Positions 57,301 to 64,000 of a DNA stretch of 64,000 bases are shown here, one piece after another; the stretch's first letter is position 1; the number at the start of each line of letters is the position of its first letter. Below the pieces are notes generated by a model. The model had not been told where the DNA came from and did no database searches. It was given only the letters and a program-made list of their open reading frames with translations. The position numbers were made by a program, and so were the translations under genes. This DNA comes from Fratercula arctica (lineage: Eukaryota > Chordata > Aves > Charadriiformes > Alcidae): NCBI GenBank assembly GCA_947846985.1, contig CANTUZ010000002.1, positions 157,291,389 to 157,355,388 of the forward strand. Direction: 5' to 3'.

Positions 57301-60300
57301 GCCTGAAAATAAATTTAGACACAAAGAAAGTAAGTTCTAAACAATTGTTAATGAAAATTCCAATACATACCCAATTTTCTGTTTGAATCCTGTCCCTTTT
57401 GTCTGTAACGAAAACTTGTCCTAAAGATACTTCGCAACTGAAAATATGTTTACAAAAAACACTTTTGTCTAAAAACATGTCTTATGTCCTGAAACAGCCT
57501 AACAAGGGCAGCTTTAATACGTATCAATGATCTTTTTCCTAATGAGAAAGTCCTTTAAATCTGTTCCACACAAAGGATCTGAAAGCAACTGCACGCTGAA
57601 AGAGACCGTCAAAATCTTTTTTCTTACTTCCTTTTATGTTATTGCTTCCTAAAAGCTTTTCTGACATAATGGCACCAAAAAGAACAAGTGCATAGCAATT
57701 TATCTAACGTACAATGTTATGGTGTTTCAAAACTTTCTTTTTTTTCTCCAATCTTTCCTTTCCCTTCTCAAGGATGTCAAAACTTTCTTTTTTTTTTCTC
57801 CAGTCTTTCCTTTCCCTTCTCAAGGATGAACTACAAGATAAATCCTAAAGTGTTTCCTTTCCAGTTATGTAAACACAAAATTTCATTTAGGATAAGTGGG
57901 AATGGTGTATTCTTCCCACTTCCATAAACTCAAAGAAACAATAACAATTAGAACAGTCTTGATCTGATACGACATAATGAAAATTGTTTCAAAAGAATTG
58001 GTTCAAAGCAAGTACACAAAAATATGCCAGTATATGTATCTATGGGACAGACTGTATATTATTACACATCCTTCCATACTATATGAAAAAGACTCTGAAT
58101 TTTATACAAAGCTGATAATGAAGCTTGAGCATTAAAGCATTGACTAATGTGTGCTGGTCACATGCCTAAATCTGCTGTGCTTGGCCCCAGTGAAAGTGAT
58201 GAGGTGGGGGGAGGCACATGGACAGATATAATCTAATTTTATCAAATTCCACATCAGTGTAAAACTGAGCCTAACAAAGCATTGCTACGCTATACTCCGC
58301 TAGTGGGTTCTTTTGAGACTTGAGTCATTTCACACTATTTATACAGCATGAAGTGAATCTCGCTGGACCCCAGAATCCATACTGAACTACAAAATAAATA
58401 CTGCTACAAAGATACACACATATATCAAACACTATAAACCAGAGGAGCAGGAAAAAGATGTCCCACTACGTAACATTTAAAAAAAACCCAACATCATTCT
58501 ACTGCTTCTTACCGCAATATTCACATTCTAAGTCTCCATAAACCTTCCTTATCCTCTCACACAACTCTGTGTTCATTTGTCTCTTCTGCAAGCTATCCAA
58601 GATCTGCATAAAGGCACCAGCTCCGCTCCCGCTGTCTGACGTAGCTGCGTGAGAAGGGGCTGCCTGCGGACCGACGGCTGCATCAGCTTCTGGTGCTGGC
58701 GAAGGCTTTGTGGTTTCTGTTGAATTCGGAATTGGCGGATTGCTCGTTTCTGACTCACTAAAAGGACCAGATTGATTTCTCTCTTCAGAGACTGAAAGGT
58801 TCTCAGTCATTGCACTGTTCTGACTTGGATTTAAACTTTTGTCTTCAGACAGCAAAAGCTGAATGTCTTTGCCCTGCTCATTCACAGAACTGCAGTGATT
58901 AACTTCCTCTTCATTTGCAGGAGAAACTTTCAACTCATCAGAACCAGAAGTACCGTTTTTGAGGAGAAAGCAATCTGATGCTACACAGGATTGAATGTCT
59001 GTTGTCTGACACAGCATCTCTGTTACATTCTCCACCGGAGGGTTTTCAAATTCTAACAAAGTGACCGTATCAATTTTTAGGTCACCATTCTGTTGACCAT
59101 TATGGTTTACATCTGCAGCTGTTGATTCACCTTTACAAGCAGATGGTTGTGGTGCGTTAATAGCATCAGTACTCGTGACAGTTGATGCAGCTGCGTTTTG
59201 TGCTAGCTGTTCACCAAGGGCTTCTGGCTGGATATCGCCTCCCGGCTCAAGCAAGCAGAAACTCTGATTGATAGAACTGTTAAAAACAGAAGTCTCCTGC
59301 AAATCTGTGTGAACTTCCTTGATGTGAGCACGGAGTCTTACAGAACTGACAAATTTCTTCAGGCACACAGAACACACATATACAAATGGGTGCTTTCGCA
59401 CGTGAAGCTCAAGGGCTTGGTATTTAGTGGCTCCATGACCACAGAGCTCACAAGCAAAGGGTCTTTCATCACCATGAACAAGCATGTGACGGTCACGATC
59501 GAGTTCATTTTTGAATTTGCGTTCACAAATATGGCAGTCATAAAGAAGTTGTCTTTTGCCCTCTCGTGTCATCAAGCGAAGCTCATCAAAAACATCCTTC
59601 ACCTTTTTATCCTGAAGGTCATGTGTTTCCTTGATATGCTTGATCAAATTTTTAACATCTGAGTATTTCTTTTTGCAGAAGCGACAATGCTGCTTAATTT
59701 TCTTATGAACTCTTTCAATATGGACTTTGAGATGGCCTTTGCTGAGGCAAGTGAACGTACAATAATCGCAGCTAAACTTCTCCCCTGTATGTTTCCGCAT
59801 GTGAACATTAAGGTTGGCTTTGATTGCACTGGCATAACTGCAGTATGAACACTTGTAAGGTTTTTCGTTTGTATGTATCCTCAAATGTGCTTGGAGGGAG
59901 TGTTTAAATTTGAACACTTTGTTACAGTATTCACATGTAAAAATCTTCAGTTGAGTCGGACCCAACCTGAAAAGAAACCAAACCAGCTATATTTACAATA
60001 TTGAAAATTGGTGACATATGTCATCAAAATTTCCACAGATATTCACGATGGCAGAAATGTTTAATTTATTTTAAGAAGGTATTCTCCACAGGCTTTTTAA
60101 ATTCTATAACTTATGCACAGATTATTGTCAGCTGTTCCTTTATTTAAAAGACTCAGAAAATATTTCAGTTTCATGAAAATGGACAGGGAAGCATTTCATG
60201 AACGCAAATGTAAGTACTTCAAAATTACCTGCTTGATTTCATTGCCTGTTCATATGGGGTTTGCTGAATGGCATATTCTTGGTATCCTCTTCGTTGCGAT

Positions 60301-60379
60301 GGGTCTTGAACTGTTGCCTCTGGAGTTGTGGGTTCACTTTCTTGGGGAGCAGCTTCAACGGGAACAATTTTTGTGGCTC
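6090..60379 (-). CDS. ZFAT: ZFAT, C-terminal 12 coding exons (5' end beyond window)
   Basis: Nuclear C2H2 zinc-finger transcription regulator; in mammals ZFAT is linked to lymphocyte, haematopoietic and endothelial survival and to centromeric transcription (family knowledge). Seen here: join of 60379-60229, 59966-58513, 57302-57070, 48168-48081, 44191-44042, 42126-41953, 36044-35956, 33569-33431, 24981-24863, 22980-22854, 20768-20638, 6329-6090. All junctions are GT/AG and in phase, giving 1030 complete codons and a TAG stop. The product has 17 C2H2 fingers, a roughly 245-residue Ser/Thr/Glu-rich linker between fingers 7 and 8, and an acidic C-terminus ending QEL. Finger sequences and order match ZFAT as I remember it, including the CEYCGK…[18 protein letters not shown] and [11 protein letters not shown] motifs. 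The orthologue is about 1240 residues, so about 200 N-terminal residues including the AT-hook lie past 64000. No frameshift or internal stop was seen. Confidence 0.97.
8789..10046 (-). mobile_element. CR1 LINE, internal ORF2 fragment (endonuclease end to start of reverse transcriptase)
   Basis: Read on the minus strand, three overlapping degenerate frames follow the CR1 ORF2 order: 10032-9826 ([19 protein letters not shown], the C-terminal endonuclease motif), 9829-9338 ([25 protein letters not shown], then the linker), and 9425-8901 ([11 protein letters not shown] and the start of the reverse transcriptase region, [11 protein letters not shown]). Frame changes separate the pieces, so it is not functional. 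Unusually for CR1, the copy has neither the 5' part nor the 3' end with its ATTCTATGA tail: both ends are missing. Confidence 0.9.
13851..13978 (+). mobile_element. CR1 LINE 3' end, 128 bp
   Basis: Starts CAAGGTCAGGCTGG and runs through GGTGTCCCTGCCCATGGCAG and the terminal CCAACCCAAACCATTCTGTG ATTCTATGG. Only the last segment of ORF2/3' UTR remains, the usual 5'-truncated CR1 insertion. Confidence 0.95.
16986..17749 (-). mobile_element. CR1 LINE, 5'-truncated, 0.76 kb
   Basis: Minus-strand copy with the inverted CR1 tail at its low end (AGAATCACAGAACGG). The frame 17637-17188 encodes the ORF2 C-terminus ([49 protein letters not shown]). One stop ends this frame before the element's end. It is immediately followed by older LINE-like sequence in the opposite direction. 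Confidence 0.95.
17880..18330 (+). mobile_element. Old degenerate LINE (CR1/L2-like ORF2) fragment
   Basis: Conceptual translation on the plus strand near 17955-18060 gives pieces such as [12 protein letters not shown] and TREAEGH, corresponding to the [11 protein letters not shown] region of CR1 ORF2 seen at 8789-10046. Many stops and indels show great age. The outer limits are a guess, and weaker LINE-like wording may continue beyond 18330. Confidence 0.5.
18440..18457. repeat. (ATC)6 microsatellite
   Basis: Six perfect ATC units at the edge of the degraded LINE region. Confidence 0.9.
20440..20500. repeat. TG/CA-rich simple sequence
   Basis: Imperfect alternating purine-pyrimidine tract (ACGTGTATGTGTATAAGCAT followed by GTGTGTGTGTGTG and later ACACACC), about 140 bp from the penultimate exon's donor. 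Confidence 0.75.
20638..20768 (-). CDS. ZFAT: ZFAT coding exon: penultimate, hydrophobic/Gln region
   Basis: 131 bp; acceptor TCTGATAAG|GTGAAAG, donor AAGCAG|GTAAGA. It completes Gly and encodes [20 protein letters not shown], then [20 protein letters not shown] and VKQ, ending in phase 0. The segment is rich in Val, Ala and Thr and matches the ZFAT C-terminal region. The last coding exon lies 14.3 kb further along the transcript. Confidence 0.94.
20769..22853 (-). other. ZFAT intron, 2.1 kb
   Basis: AT-rich unique sequence. It contains a run of 12 C at 20853-20864, less than 100 bp upstream of the downstream exon's acceptor (a poly-G tract on the transcript). No interspersed repeat or extra exon was recognised. 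Confidence 0.8.
22854..22980 (-). CDS. ZFAT: ZFAT coding exon: acidic post-finger region
   Basis: 127 bp; acceptor GTTTTCAAG|TTGACG, donor AATG|GTAAGT. It begins in phase 0, [20 protein letters not shown], and continues [20 protein letters not shown] to the first base of Gly. It is acidic and Ala/Gln-rich, with no zinc ligands. The [20 protein letters not shown] stretch is a recognisable ZFAT C-terminal block. Confidence 0.94.
22981..24862 (-). other. ZFAT intron, 1.9 kb
   Basis: Contains one CR1 3' fragment at 23951-24180. The remainder is unique AT-rich sequence with no recognised feature. Confidence 0.8.
23951..24180 (+). mobile_element. CR1 LINE 3' end, 230 bp
   Basis: Begins ACCACCTAAACATGAGGAGG and ends with CCAACCCTATGGTTCTATGA followed by two further ATTCTATGA-type tail units. 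The body contains the standard CR1 blocks CTGCCCAGAGAGGTGGTGGA and GGGGGGTTGGACTAGATGAT. Antisense to ZFAT. Confidence 0.95.
24863..24981 (-). CDS. ZFAT: ZFAT coding exon: finger 17, the last finger
   Basis: 119 bp; acceptor TTCCTTATAG|GTGGC, donor GGGAG|GTAAAG. It encodes [20 protein letters not shown] followed by HLKNKH (the final C2H2 finger) and a short tail [13 protein letters not shown], ending in phase 0. A CR1 LINE in the opposite orientation begins about 41 bp upstream of the acceptor, so nearly all of the branch-point region is squeezed between exon and repeat. Confidence 0.95.
25023..25573 (+). mobile_element. CR1 LINE, 5'-truncated, 0.55 kb, next to an exon
   Basis: Starts at TTGCCCCTCTACTCCACTCC, equivalent to the ORF2 [11 protein letters not shown] region, and continues to the tail CATTCTATGATTCTATTCTA TGATTCTATGA. 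ORF2 is broken by frameshifts. Its first base is about 41 bp from the acceptor of the finger-17 exon at 24981. Confidence 0.95.
29852..30622 (-). mobile_element. CR1 LINE, 5'-truncated, 0.77 kb
   Basis: Minus-strand copy of a CR1 type with the tail AGAATAGAATAGAATATCTCAG at its low end. It differs from the ZFAT-intron CR1s that end in AGAATCATAGAATGG, suggesting a different subfamily. The body holds CR1 ORF2 C-terminal wording in several frames, with stops and shifts. Confidence 0.9.
32103..32590 (-). mobile_element. CR1 LINE, 5'-truncated, about 0.49 kb
   Basis: Low end is ATCATAGAATCCTTTAGATT. The minus-strand frame 32618-32181 stays open and encodes the ORF2 C-terminus ([52 protein letters not shown]). 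It includes an in-frame six-residue tandem duplication (EHKSYV then EHKSDE). The high-end limit is approximate. Confidence 0.93.
33431..33569 (-). CDS. ZFAT: ZFAT coding exon: finger 16
   Basis: 139 bp; acceptor TTTGCTCCTAG|CCTTTC, donor CAAG|GTACAT. It starts [11 protein letters not shown] (finger 16, histidines in LKRHYNRKH) and runs on through [20 protein letters not shown], a short acidic spacer before the last finger, ending in the first base of a Gly codon. The donor GTACAT is the least consensus-like in the window. Confidence 0.94.
33570..35955 (-). other. ZFAT intron, 2.4 kb
   Basis: AT-rich, no interspersed repeat recognised. A 77-codon open frame at 34196-34429 shows no domain or coding signature. 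Confidence 0.8.
35956..36044 (-). CDS. ZFAT: ZFAT coding exon: finger 15
   Basis: 89 bp; acceptor CATTTCAG|GAAAG, donor TTCAAG|GTAAGA. It completes Gly and encodes KQFKCTVC…QLLRHMEQH, a complete finger, then VSFK, ending in phase 0. This is one of the smallest exons and was recognised from the finger motif and the flanking splice signals. Confidence 0.94.
37268..37594 (+). mobile_element. CR1 LINE, 5'-truncated, 0.33 kb
   Basis: Starts near AAAGCTTATAAATATCTAAA followed by GGGTGGGTGTCAGGAGGACG. It has the usual CR1 blocks (GACAGGACAAGGGGCAACAG, GCACAGGCTGCCCAGAGAGG) and ends CATTCTGTGATTCTGTGA. Antisense to ZFAT. Confidence 0.95.
37595..38580 (+). mobile_element. Probable solo LTR-like insertion, about 1 kb
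   Basis: A block of moderately GC-rich sequence starts right after the CR1 tail with TGTGGTGGTGCAAAGACC and gives way near 38580 to ordinary AT-rich intron. It ends in a T-rich segment with a TATATATA stretch near 38408, as in LTR promoter/R regions. No gag, pol or env frame is present. Terminal repeats and a target-site duplication could not be confirmed, so strand and ends are tentative. An unknown repeat or unique DNA are the alternatives. Confidence 0.42.
37838..37865. repeat. Perfect 11-bp inverted repeat, 6-nt loop
   Basis: CCAGAACTTGC and GCAAGTTCTGG flank AAACTA. It lies inside the LTR-like block and could form a hairpin in RNA of either strand. Confidence 0.9.
39074..39105. repeat. 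Nested inverted repeats
   Basis: GGCCTGTAC (39074-39082) pairs with GTACAGGCC (39091-39099) across an 8-nt loop. Alternatively CTGCCAGG (39084-39091) pairs with CCTGGCAG (39098-39105). The two hairpins are mutually exclusive. Confidence 0.85.
39113..39157. repeat. Two-copy 23-bp tandem duplication
   Basis: Copies at 39113-39135 and 39136-39157 share AGACTTTG and GATTCAAAGAG, differing at a few positions. Confidence 0.85.
41953..42126 (-). CDS. ZFAT: ZFAT coding exon: fingers 13 and 14
   Basis: 174 bp; acceptor ATTTTTAG|GCATC, donor GATG|GTAAGT. It encodes IKPFKCSLC…NLKAHMNRH (finger 13), the linker STEKTH, and HLCDMC…LKSHKLLH (finger 14), ending TAD plus the first base of a Gly codon. Reading frame, finger spacing and exon phase (1 in, 1 out) all fit the neighbouring exons. 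Confidence 0.95.
42127..44041 (-). other. ZFAT intron, 1.9 kb
   Basis: Unique AT-rich sequence with a 22-bp tandem duplication at 42523-42566 and a T run at 42699-42709. Nothing else recognised. Confidence 0.8.
42523..42566. repeat. Two-copy 22-bp tandem duplication
   Basis: Copies at 42523-42544 and 42545-42566 begin TATCTTTCTCT and end ATACTACAA, with a single difference, so the event is fairly recent. Confidence 0.9.
44042..44191 (-). CDS. ZFAT: ZFAT coding exon: conserved [10 protein letters not shown] segment and finger 12
   Basis: 150 bp; acceptor TTTCTCTCAG|AGGTTTC, donor GAAG|GTAAAA. After AG (finishing Glu) it encodes [20 protein letters not shown], a conserved non-finger spacer typical of ZFAT, then finger 12 (KCPYCDFYF…LQRHIWAH). 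It ends with the first base of a Gly codon. The donor GTAAAA is weaker than the GTAAGT of neighbouring exons. Confidence 0.95.
44192..48080 (-). other. ZFAT intron, 3.9 kb
   Basis: Contains an old CR1 copy at about 44655-45050. A 112-codon plus-strand open frame at 45561-45899 has no recognisable domain. The rest is AT-rich unique sequence. Confidence 0.8.
44655..45050 (-). mobile_element. Old, diverged CR1 LINE fragment
   Basis: Low end ACTCACAGAATAAATGTAAT plus AAAAGGACCTCTAAGGTCAC is a decayed CR1 tail. Further in, ATATCCAAGGATGGATATTC and TGCTTTACCACCTCTACGGT match the CR1 3' region in degraded form. It is much more diverged than the other CR1s in the window. Confidence 0.8.
48081..48168 (-). 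CDS. ZFAT: ZFAT coding exon: finger 11
   Basis: 88 bp; acceptor GCTTAAG|GATAAA, donor CCAG|GTAAGA. It starts in phase 0 with [10 protein letters not shown] and encodes one complete C2H2 finger (CPVC, 12 residues, then H-X4-H as HIKTNH), followed by Pro and the first base of a Glu codon. It lies between an 8.9-kb and a 3.9-kb intron. The exon is too short to stand out as an open frame and was found by the splice phases of its neighbours and the known finger order. Confidence 0.95.
53144..53193. repeat. Direct repeat, 22 bp with 6-bp spacer
   Basis: TATCTATTACTATACAGATT plus TA occurs at 53144-53165 and again, identical, at 53172-53193. Confidence 0.92.
56100..56908 (+). mobile_element. CR1 LINE, 5'-truncated, 0.8 kb
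   Basis: Starts near CTACAAGAGGGCCTGTGC and ends CAATCACTCTATGATTCTGT GA. The frame 55981-56454 encodes the ORF2 C-terminal part ([64 protein letters not shown]) and stops at a TGA where CR1 usually has an arginine codon. The copy is therefore broken. Antisense to ZFAT; its tail lies about 160 bp from the exon at 57070. Confidence 0.96.
57070..57302 (-). CDS. ZFAT: ZFAT coding exon: rest of finger 8, fingers 9 and 10
   Basis: 233 bp; acceptor TTTTCAG|GCAAG, donor CTG|GTAAGT. The first two bases complete the Gly codon of CEYCG, so finger 8 is split between exons after its zinc-binding cysteines. The exon then supplies the finger 8 histidines (HVRTH), finger 9 (YYCSQC…HVIQKH) and finger 10 (CPTEHC…HLKVH). 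Finger 10 has four residues between its cysteines, the wider C-X4-C form. The exon ends in phase 0 after HTEL. A CR1 copy ends about 160 bp from the donor, on the intron side. Confidence 0.96.
57303..58512 (-). other. ZFAT intron, 1.2 kb
   Basis: Contains a 50-52-bp tandem duplication at 57727-57828. No interspersed repeat recognised. Confidence 0.85.
57727..57828. repeat. Two-copy 50/52-bp tandem duplication
   Basis: Copy one 57727-57776, copy two 57777-57828. Both begin TCAAAACTTTC, pass through a T run and CTTTCCTTTCCCTTCTCAAG, and end GGATG. They differ by one substitution and two extra T, so the duplication is recent. On the transcript it is a purine-rich tract. Confidence 0.95.
58513..59966 (-). 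CDS. ZFAT: ZFAT large coding exon: zinc fingers 1-7 and central linker
   Basis: 1454 bp, the largest exon. The acceptor is TTTTCAG|GTTGGG and the donor TGCG|GTAAGA. Its 484 whole codons start [10 protein letters not shown]2H2 fingers lie at exon residues 11-31, 39-59, 66-87, 94-115, 144-164, 172-192 and 198-219, joined by linkers including the classic TNEKPYK and TGEKF types. A gap of 28 residues rich in Lys, Asp and Arg separates fingers 4 and 5. Residues 220 to about 450 form a low-complexity Ser/Thr/Asn/Glu/Pro-rich linker with no recognised domain, probably disordered and the least conserved part of the protein. The exon then returns to a conserved block ([20 protein letters not shown]) and ends inside finger 8, after its two cysteines (CEYC). 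Confidence 0.97.
60229..60379 (-). CDS. ZFAT: ZFAT coding exon (linker before the finger cluster), first in window
   Basis: 151 bp. The acceptor reads TTATAG|GA on the minus strand and the donor AG|GTAATT. It starts by completing a Gly codon (phase 2 bases) and ends with AG of an Arg codon finished by the next exon. It encodes 49 whole residues, starting [10 protein letters not shown] and ending YEQAMKSS, rich in Pro, Gln and Glu, with the motif [14 protein letters not shown] that I recognise from ZFAT. No finger lies here. The exon feeding the split Gly codon is not in the window. The next intron is only 262 bp. Confidence 0.93.
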
Positions 60380-63300
60380 CTATAAGCAAGAACAAAAAAC
60401 ATTCACTAAAAATATCATATTAAAACATGCATTGTCTATAATTTACAAGTGTAAAGACAACATTAAGCCCTGTATTCATTAGTTCAACTATTTTAGTTTC
60501 TGTTGTTAAATTCACGTTCATAAAATGATGGATACGCTTCCAGAAGACATCAGTACTTACACCACAGATCTGCTTAAATAACAGGCCAGGACTGGTAGTT
60601 TTGAGGGTTATTCATGGTGCTTGATGCCTCCTATTATGAGAATCTATATGCAAATACTTCCACCTTTGAAAAACCGTGCCTTGTCAAAATGCAATTTTAA
60701 TTTTTTCTGTTTCTGCCTCATACTACATCCTTTGAAAACTTCAGCCAAGCTGTTTAATCACTTCTACAATCTGAGGCTGGGGAAAAGACACTGGTTAGTC
60801 TGTATTTAAAAGCCTGCACATCTTTTTCTTAAACAGCTATTTTACTGCTTACATTTTGCGGCATGATGCCACTCCCTCAGAATAAAAGAGTATGTTCCAC
60901 GTGCACTTCCCCATCTCCATTAGAAGCAGGAATAAAGGGGTTCTAGTAAATGCAGTAAGATCAGATTCTAACCCTCAGAGCTTTACAGTTATCTGAGGCA
61001 AAAATAAGCATATTTTGAGATGCGATTGAACTGAGATTATTTAGTTGGCTGTTCTTTATTTTCTGAACAGTGGCTGGAAAAACTTAATGCTGGGCTTCCA
61101 CAGTTAGCATTGAAGGTAATGAAAATTCATAGAAATACTAATTTACACTGAAAAAAACCAAAGTACAAAACCTCATGTATATCAAACCAAGCACCCATTA
61201 TTGATTGATCCCCTCCTTTTTAACTTCTTTGTCTGTCTGTAACTCATCTAACCCACGTGTTCAATGGGAATGCTGTTATCTTCAAAAGTTGAAATTATAT
61301 ACATTTGTATATTTATGTATTTATTCACATATATATAGTACAATTAGATATATATATTTGTGAAATCCTCATATTCTACTAACAAGTACTATAGAAAAAT
61401 CTTTGAAAAAAATATGTCGCTTTCTGGTCTGATACTGAAAAATGACAAATAAATGAGGGACCATATACTGAATAATAAAAAGAAAACCGGACATTGAATA
61501 TGTAGTAATAGATGAACACCCATCCATCGTAGGATAAAAATATTACAGGGTCTGTAATTAAAAATTGTTCTGTCACATACTGGGCATAAGGAGGTAAGGG
61601 AGGTTGCACATGGAAGTATCTTTGAATTAAATAATGAAGTGAACTTCAGGTAGAACTGAAATTTTATAAGTTTCCCTTTATTTTCTTTTTCCTGGATATT
61701 ACATTAGAATCTGACCTCATTTCAATTCACCTGATAAGAAGCTGAAGAGAAAAAAAGTACAACACACCTTTGTGACAGAGAAAATAATTTACAATAAAAA
61801 TAAAAGAAATCTGAGACACGAGAGCCTAGAAAGCAAAAGACAGAGTCAACATACTCGACATATTTTTAACAGATTCTCACTGTCATTCTAATACAAGTAT
61901 ATATAAAATTAAACACCCGAATAGAAAGAAGAAAGTTCAGAGAATGATGCATTAGCTATTTCTTTAACAAAAGCATGAAATTAGTTCTCGTTCGACATAA
62001 AGAGCAGGTTCCTGAAGCTATTATTTATGAAATATATGCAGTATTAACATAAAGTCTCTGAAACAACAACTACAAGAACAGCAAAACTGAACCACAGAGA
62101 GCACACAGTCCAAAGAAAACTAGCTGGTTAGCAAATTACTAAATCTAGTTTTCCTAAAAAAACTTCTAGCCTGCAGACGAGAAAAAGCATCAGGAAAAGG
62201 CAGGTAAAGTATATGGGAAAAGTCAGTAATGGGAGGGGCAGGGTATCTGACAACAAATGTGAAAGACTTAGGGACATTACATCACTGCTTTCCTCAACTG
62301 CAGACAAGGGATAAAGATGGAGATCCTGTGGGACCTTCAGAGTGATTTAAAGTGGGAAATGGAGATATTTTGACAAGAGGCCATTTGGGAGTATGTAACG
62401 CTATTGAAGCTTCTTCTATCAGATGGGACATCAGCCGAGTCTGTAAACAAACAGACTGTAATAGCTCTGCTGCTCACTGAAGTGGCTGGATCTAAAAGTG
62501 GCTTTTTTAGACTACTGTTTTTTAATAATGCTTTCAGTTCTGTACTAAAGATTCTGACAGTTGATCAGAACTGATCTTTCAAGTTTTCAACCGAAATGTT
62601 ACCAGAGTATTATCATTTCATCCTGTCACTCCCTCTCCCACAAATGCCAGGTTCTCCAGCAGAACGGCATCTCCCAAATTACACAGGGAGACGGGGCCTT
62701 GTCATTACAGTACAGGAGACGTGCTTCAACCTGTGGTTTCACTATAAAGACGATAAAACAGACATTAGATGCCAGACAAGTGTTTCCATACTTAAATATT
62801 ACTAAAATAGAAGCAAATTCTTCTATATTTAGAACAAGTCAGTTAAAAGAAAACCGATCTTGAACTGCTCTATACACAGGGCTACCTCTTTCAGGCCTCC
62901 CATTTCCTGAATGTGAGAGGCAGATCCTCATTAGATGCTCTGCACTGAACCTCCTCCATCCCCTTCTGCCTTTCAGGATGTTTGAGCATTTCCTGAAAAG
63001 ACTGATGGACTGTTTAATAGACTTTTATGCTACCAGTATAAAATTTTAATCACCTAAATTAGGCGAACTAGGTCACCAGTATTTTGCATACTCAGAGTAG
63101 ACAGAATCATAGAATGGTTTGGGTTGGAAGGGACCTTAAAGATCATTTAGTTCCAACCCCCCTGCCATGGGCAGGGACACCTCCCACCAGACCAGGTTGC
63201 TCAAAGCCCCATCCAGCCTGGCCTTGAACACTTCCAGGGATGGGCCATCACAACTTCTTTGGGCAACCTGGGCCAGTGTCTCACCACCCTCATAGTGAAA

Positions 63301-64000
63301 AATTTCTTCCTGATATCTAATCTAAATCTACCCTCTCCCAGTTTGAAGCCACTACCCCTCGTCCCATCACTACATGCCCTTGTAAAAAGTCCCTCTCCAG
63401 CTTTCTTGTAGGTCCCCTTCAGAACGCTCCAGGCCATCCTAGTATTAGTGCCTCTAGATTCCCCATGCAGTTAATAGAGACACAAATGCCTCTAAAAACC
63501 TAAAGAGGGAGATTCAATTCTTCAAACATACTGATAGACTACCTGCTCACAGTAGGCAACCATGCCCCCTCATGTTAAGTGGTTCTTTCCTACCATTAGA
63601 AGATAAGGAAGTCTTAAGAAACATTAGATGCCTCCATCCACTTGGGATGCTGCCTAAGTACGGGCTACTAATGGACCAGTAGCCACAGCAATCGCTACTA
63701 TATCACAAACTAATGACTAACACATACGCCCAGGAAGTGAGAAACTTGGTTTCTAAGCTCTACGCAACCTAATAGGTAGTGAACACATGTATCCCACATC
63801 CCAAAAAAATGCCCCTAATATTTTTGTCTCTGAAAGCAGCCATGGGGTAGGGAAAAGTGTAGAACAAGGCAAACAGATACACGGTCTGGTTTTCCATTAA
63901 AAAAAATCATGTGCCAATAAGGAAGATAGAAGTTTTCCTAACTGTTTACCTAGACAATCATTTCAAGAAGTCAGAGTACACAAATACCAGGGGGAAAAAA
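60380..64000 (-). other. ZFAT intron, at least 3.6 kb, runs off the window
   Basis: No exon that could donate the split Gly codon is visible. Contains an AT-rich stretch (61290-61365) with TATATATA runs and a CR1 copy at 63103-63422. The rest is unique AT-rich sequence. Confidence 0.8.
63103..63422 (-). mobile_element. CR1 LINE 3' end, 0.32 kb
   Basis: Low end AGAATCATAGAATGGTTTGG is the inverted CR1 tail. The minus-strand frame 63437-63201 encodes [20 protein letters not shown], the ORF2 C-terminus. Same strand as ZFAT. Confidence 0.95.

Noticed and set aside
59309..59662. 117-codon plus-strand frame
   Set aside because: Antisense shadow of the ZFAT finger exon.
63103..63422. Recurrent near-identical motifs across the window, possibly an array or CRISPR-like system
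   Set aside because: They are dispersed CR1 3' ends in both orientations, not regularly spaced repeats.

Overview
The window is vertebrate nuclear DNA, almost certainly from a bird. It contains one long, intron-rich gene on the minus strand, about a dozen CR1 LINE fragments with the avian 3' signature (…CCAACCC…ATTCTATGATTCTATGA), AT-rich unique intron sequence, and no operon-like or prokaryotic coding structure.

The gene is ZFAT (zinc finger and AT-hook domain containing). Twelve consecutive coding exons run from 60379 down to the stop codon at 6090. Every junction has a GT donor and an AG acceptor, and all phases match. Joined, they give 1030 complete codons plus the stop: a short N-terminal linker, 17 C2H2 zinc fingers (seven in one 1454-bp exon, ten more spread over seven smaller exons), a Ser/Thr/Glu-rich central linker, and an acidic, Gln/Val-rich C-terminus ending in …QEL. 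The 5' end of the gene, about 200 residues in known orthologues and including the AT-hook, lies beyond position 64000.

Layout, low to high coordinate: 1-5000 is downstream flank, with a GC-rich repeat-like block at 890-1090. About 5000-6089 is probable 3' UTR. The last coding exon is at 6090-6329. A 14.3-kb intron follows (6330-20637), holding an internal-only CR1 ORF2 fragment (8789-10046), a CR1 3' end (13851-13978), a CR1 (16986-17749) and an older degenerate LINE piece (about 17880-18330). Exons at 20638, 22854 and 24863 are next, with a CR1 only about 41 bp from the acceptor of the third. An 8.4-kb intron holds two further minus-strand CR1s. Exons at 33431, 35956, 41953, 44042 and 48081 follow; the intron at 36045-41952 carries a CR1 and a probable solo LTR-like insertion. 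An 8.9-kb intron (48169-57069) ends with a 0.8-kb CR1. The exon at 57070, the large exon at 58513 and the small exon at 60229 follow, then at least 3.6 kb of intron to the window edge.

I found no second protein-coding gene, tRNA, rRNA, CRISPR array or new defence or metabolic system. The findings are mainly about the exact ZFAT exon map, unusual repeat structures and small tandem or inverted duplications in introns. All calls come from reading the sequence and from memory of the families; no database search or aligner was run.
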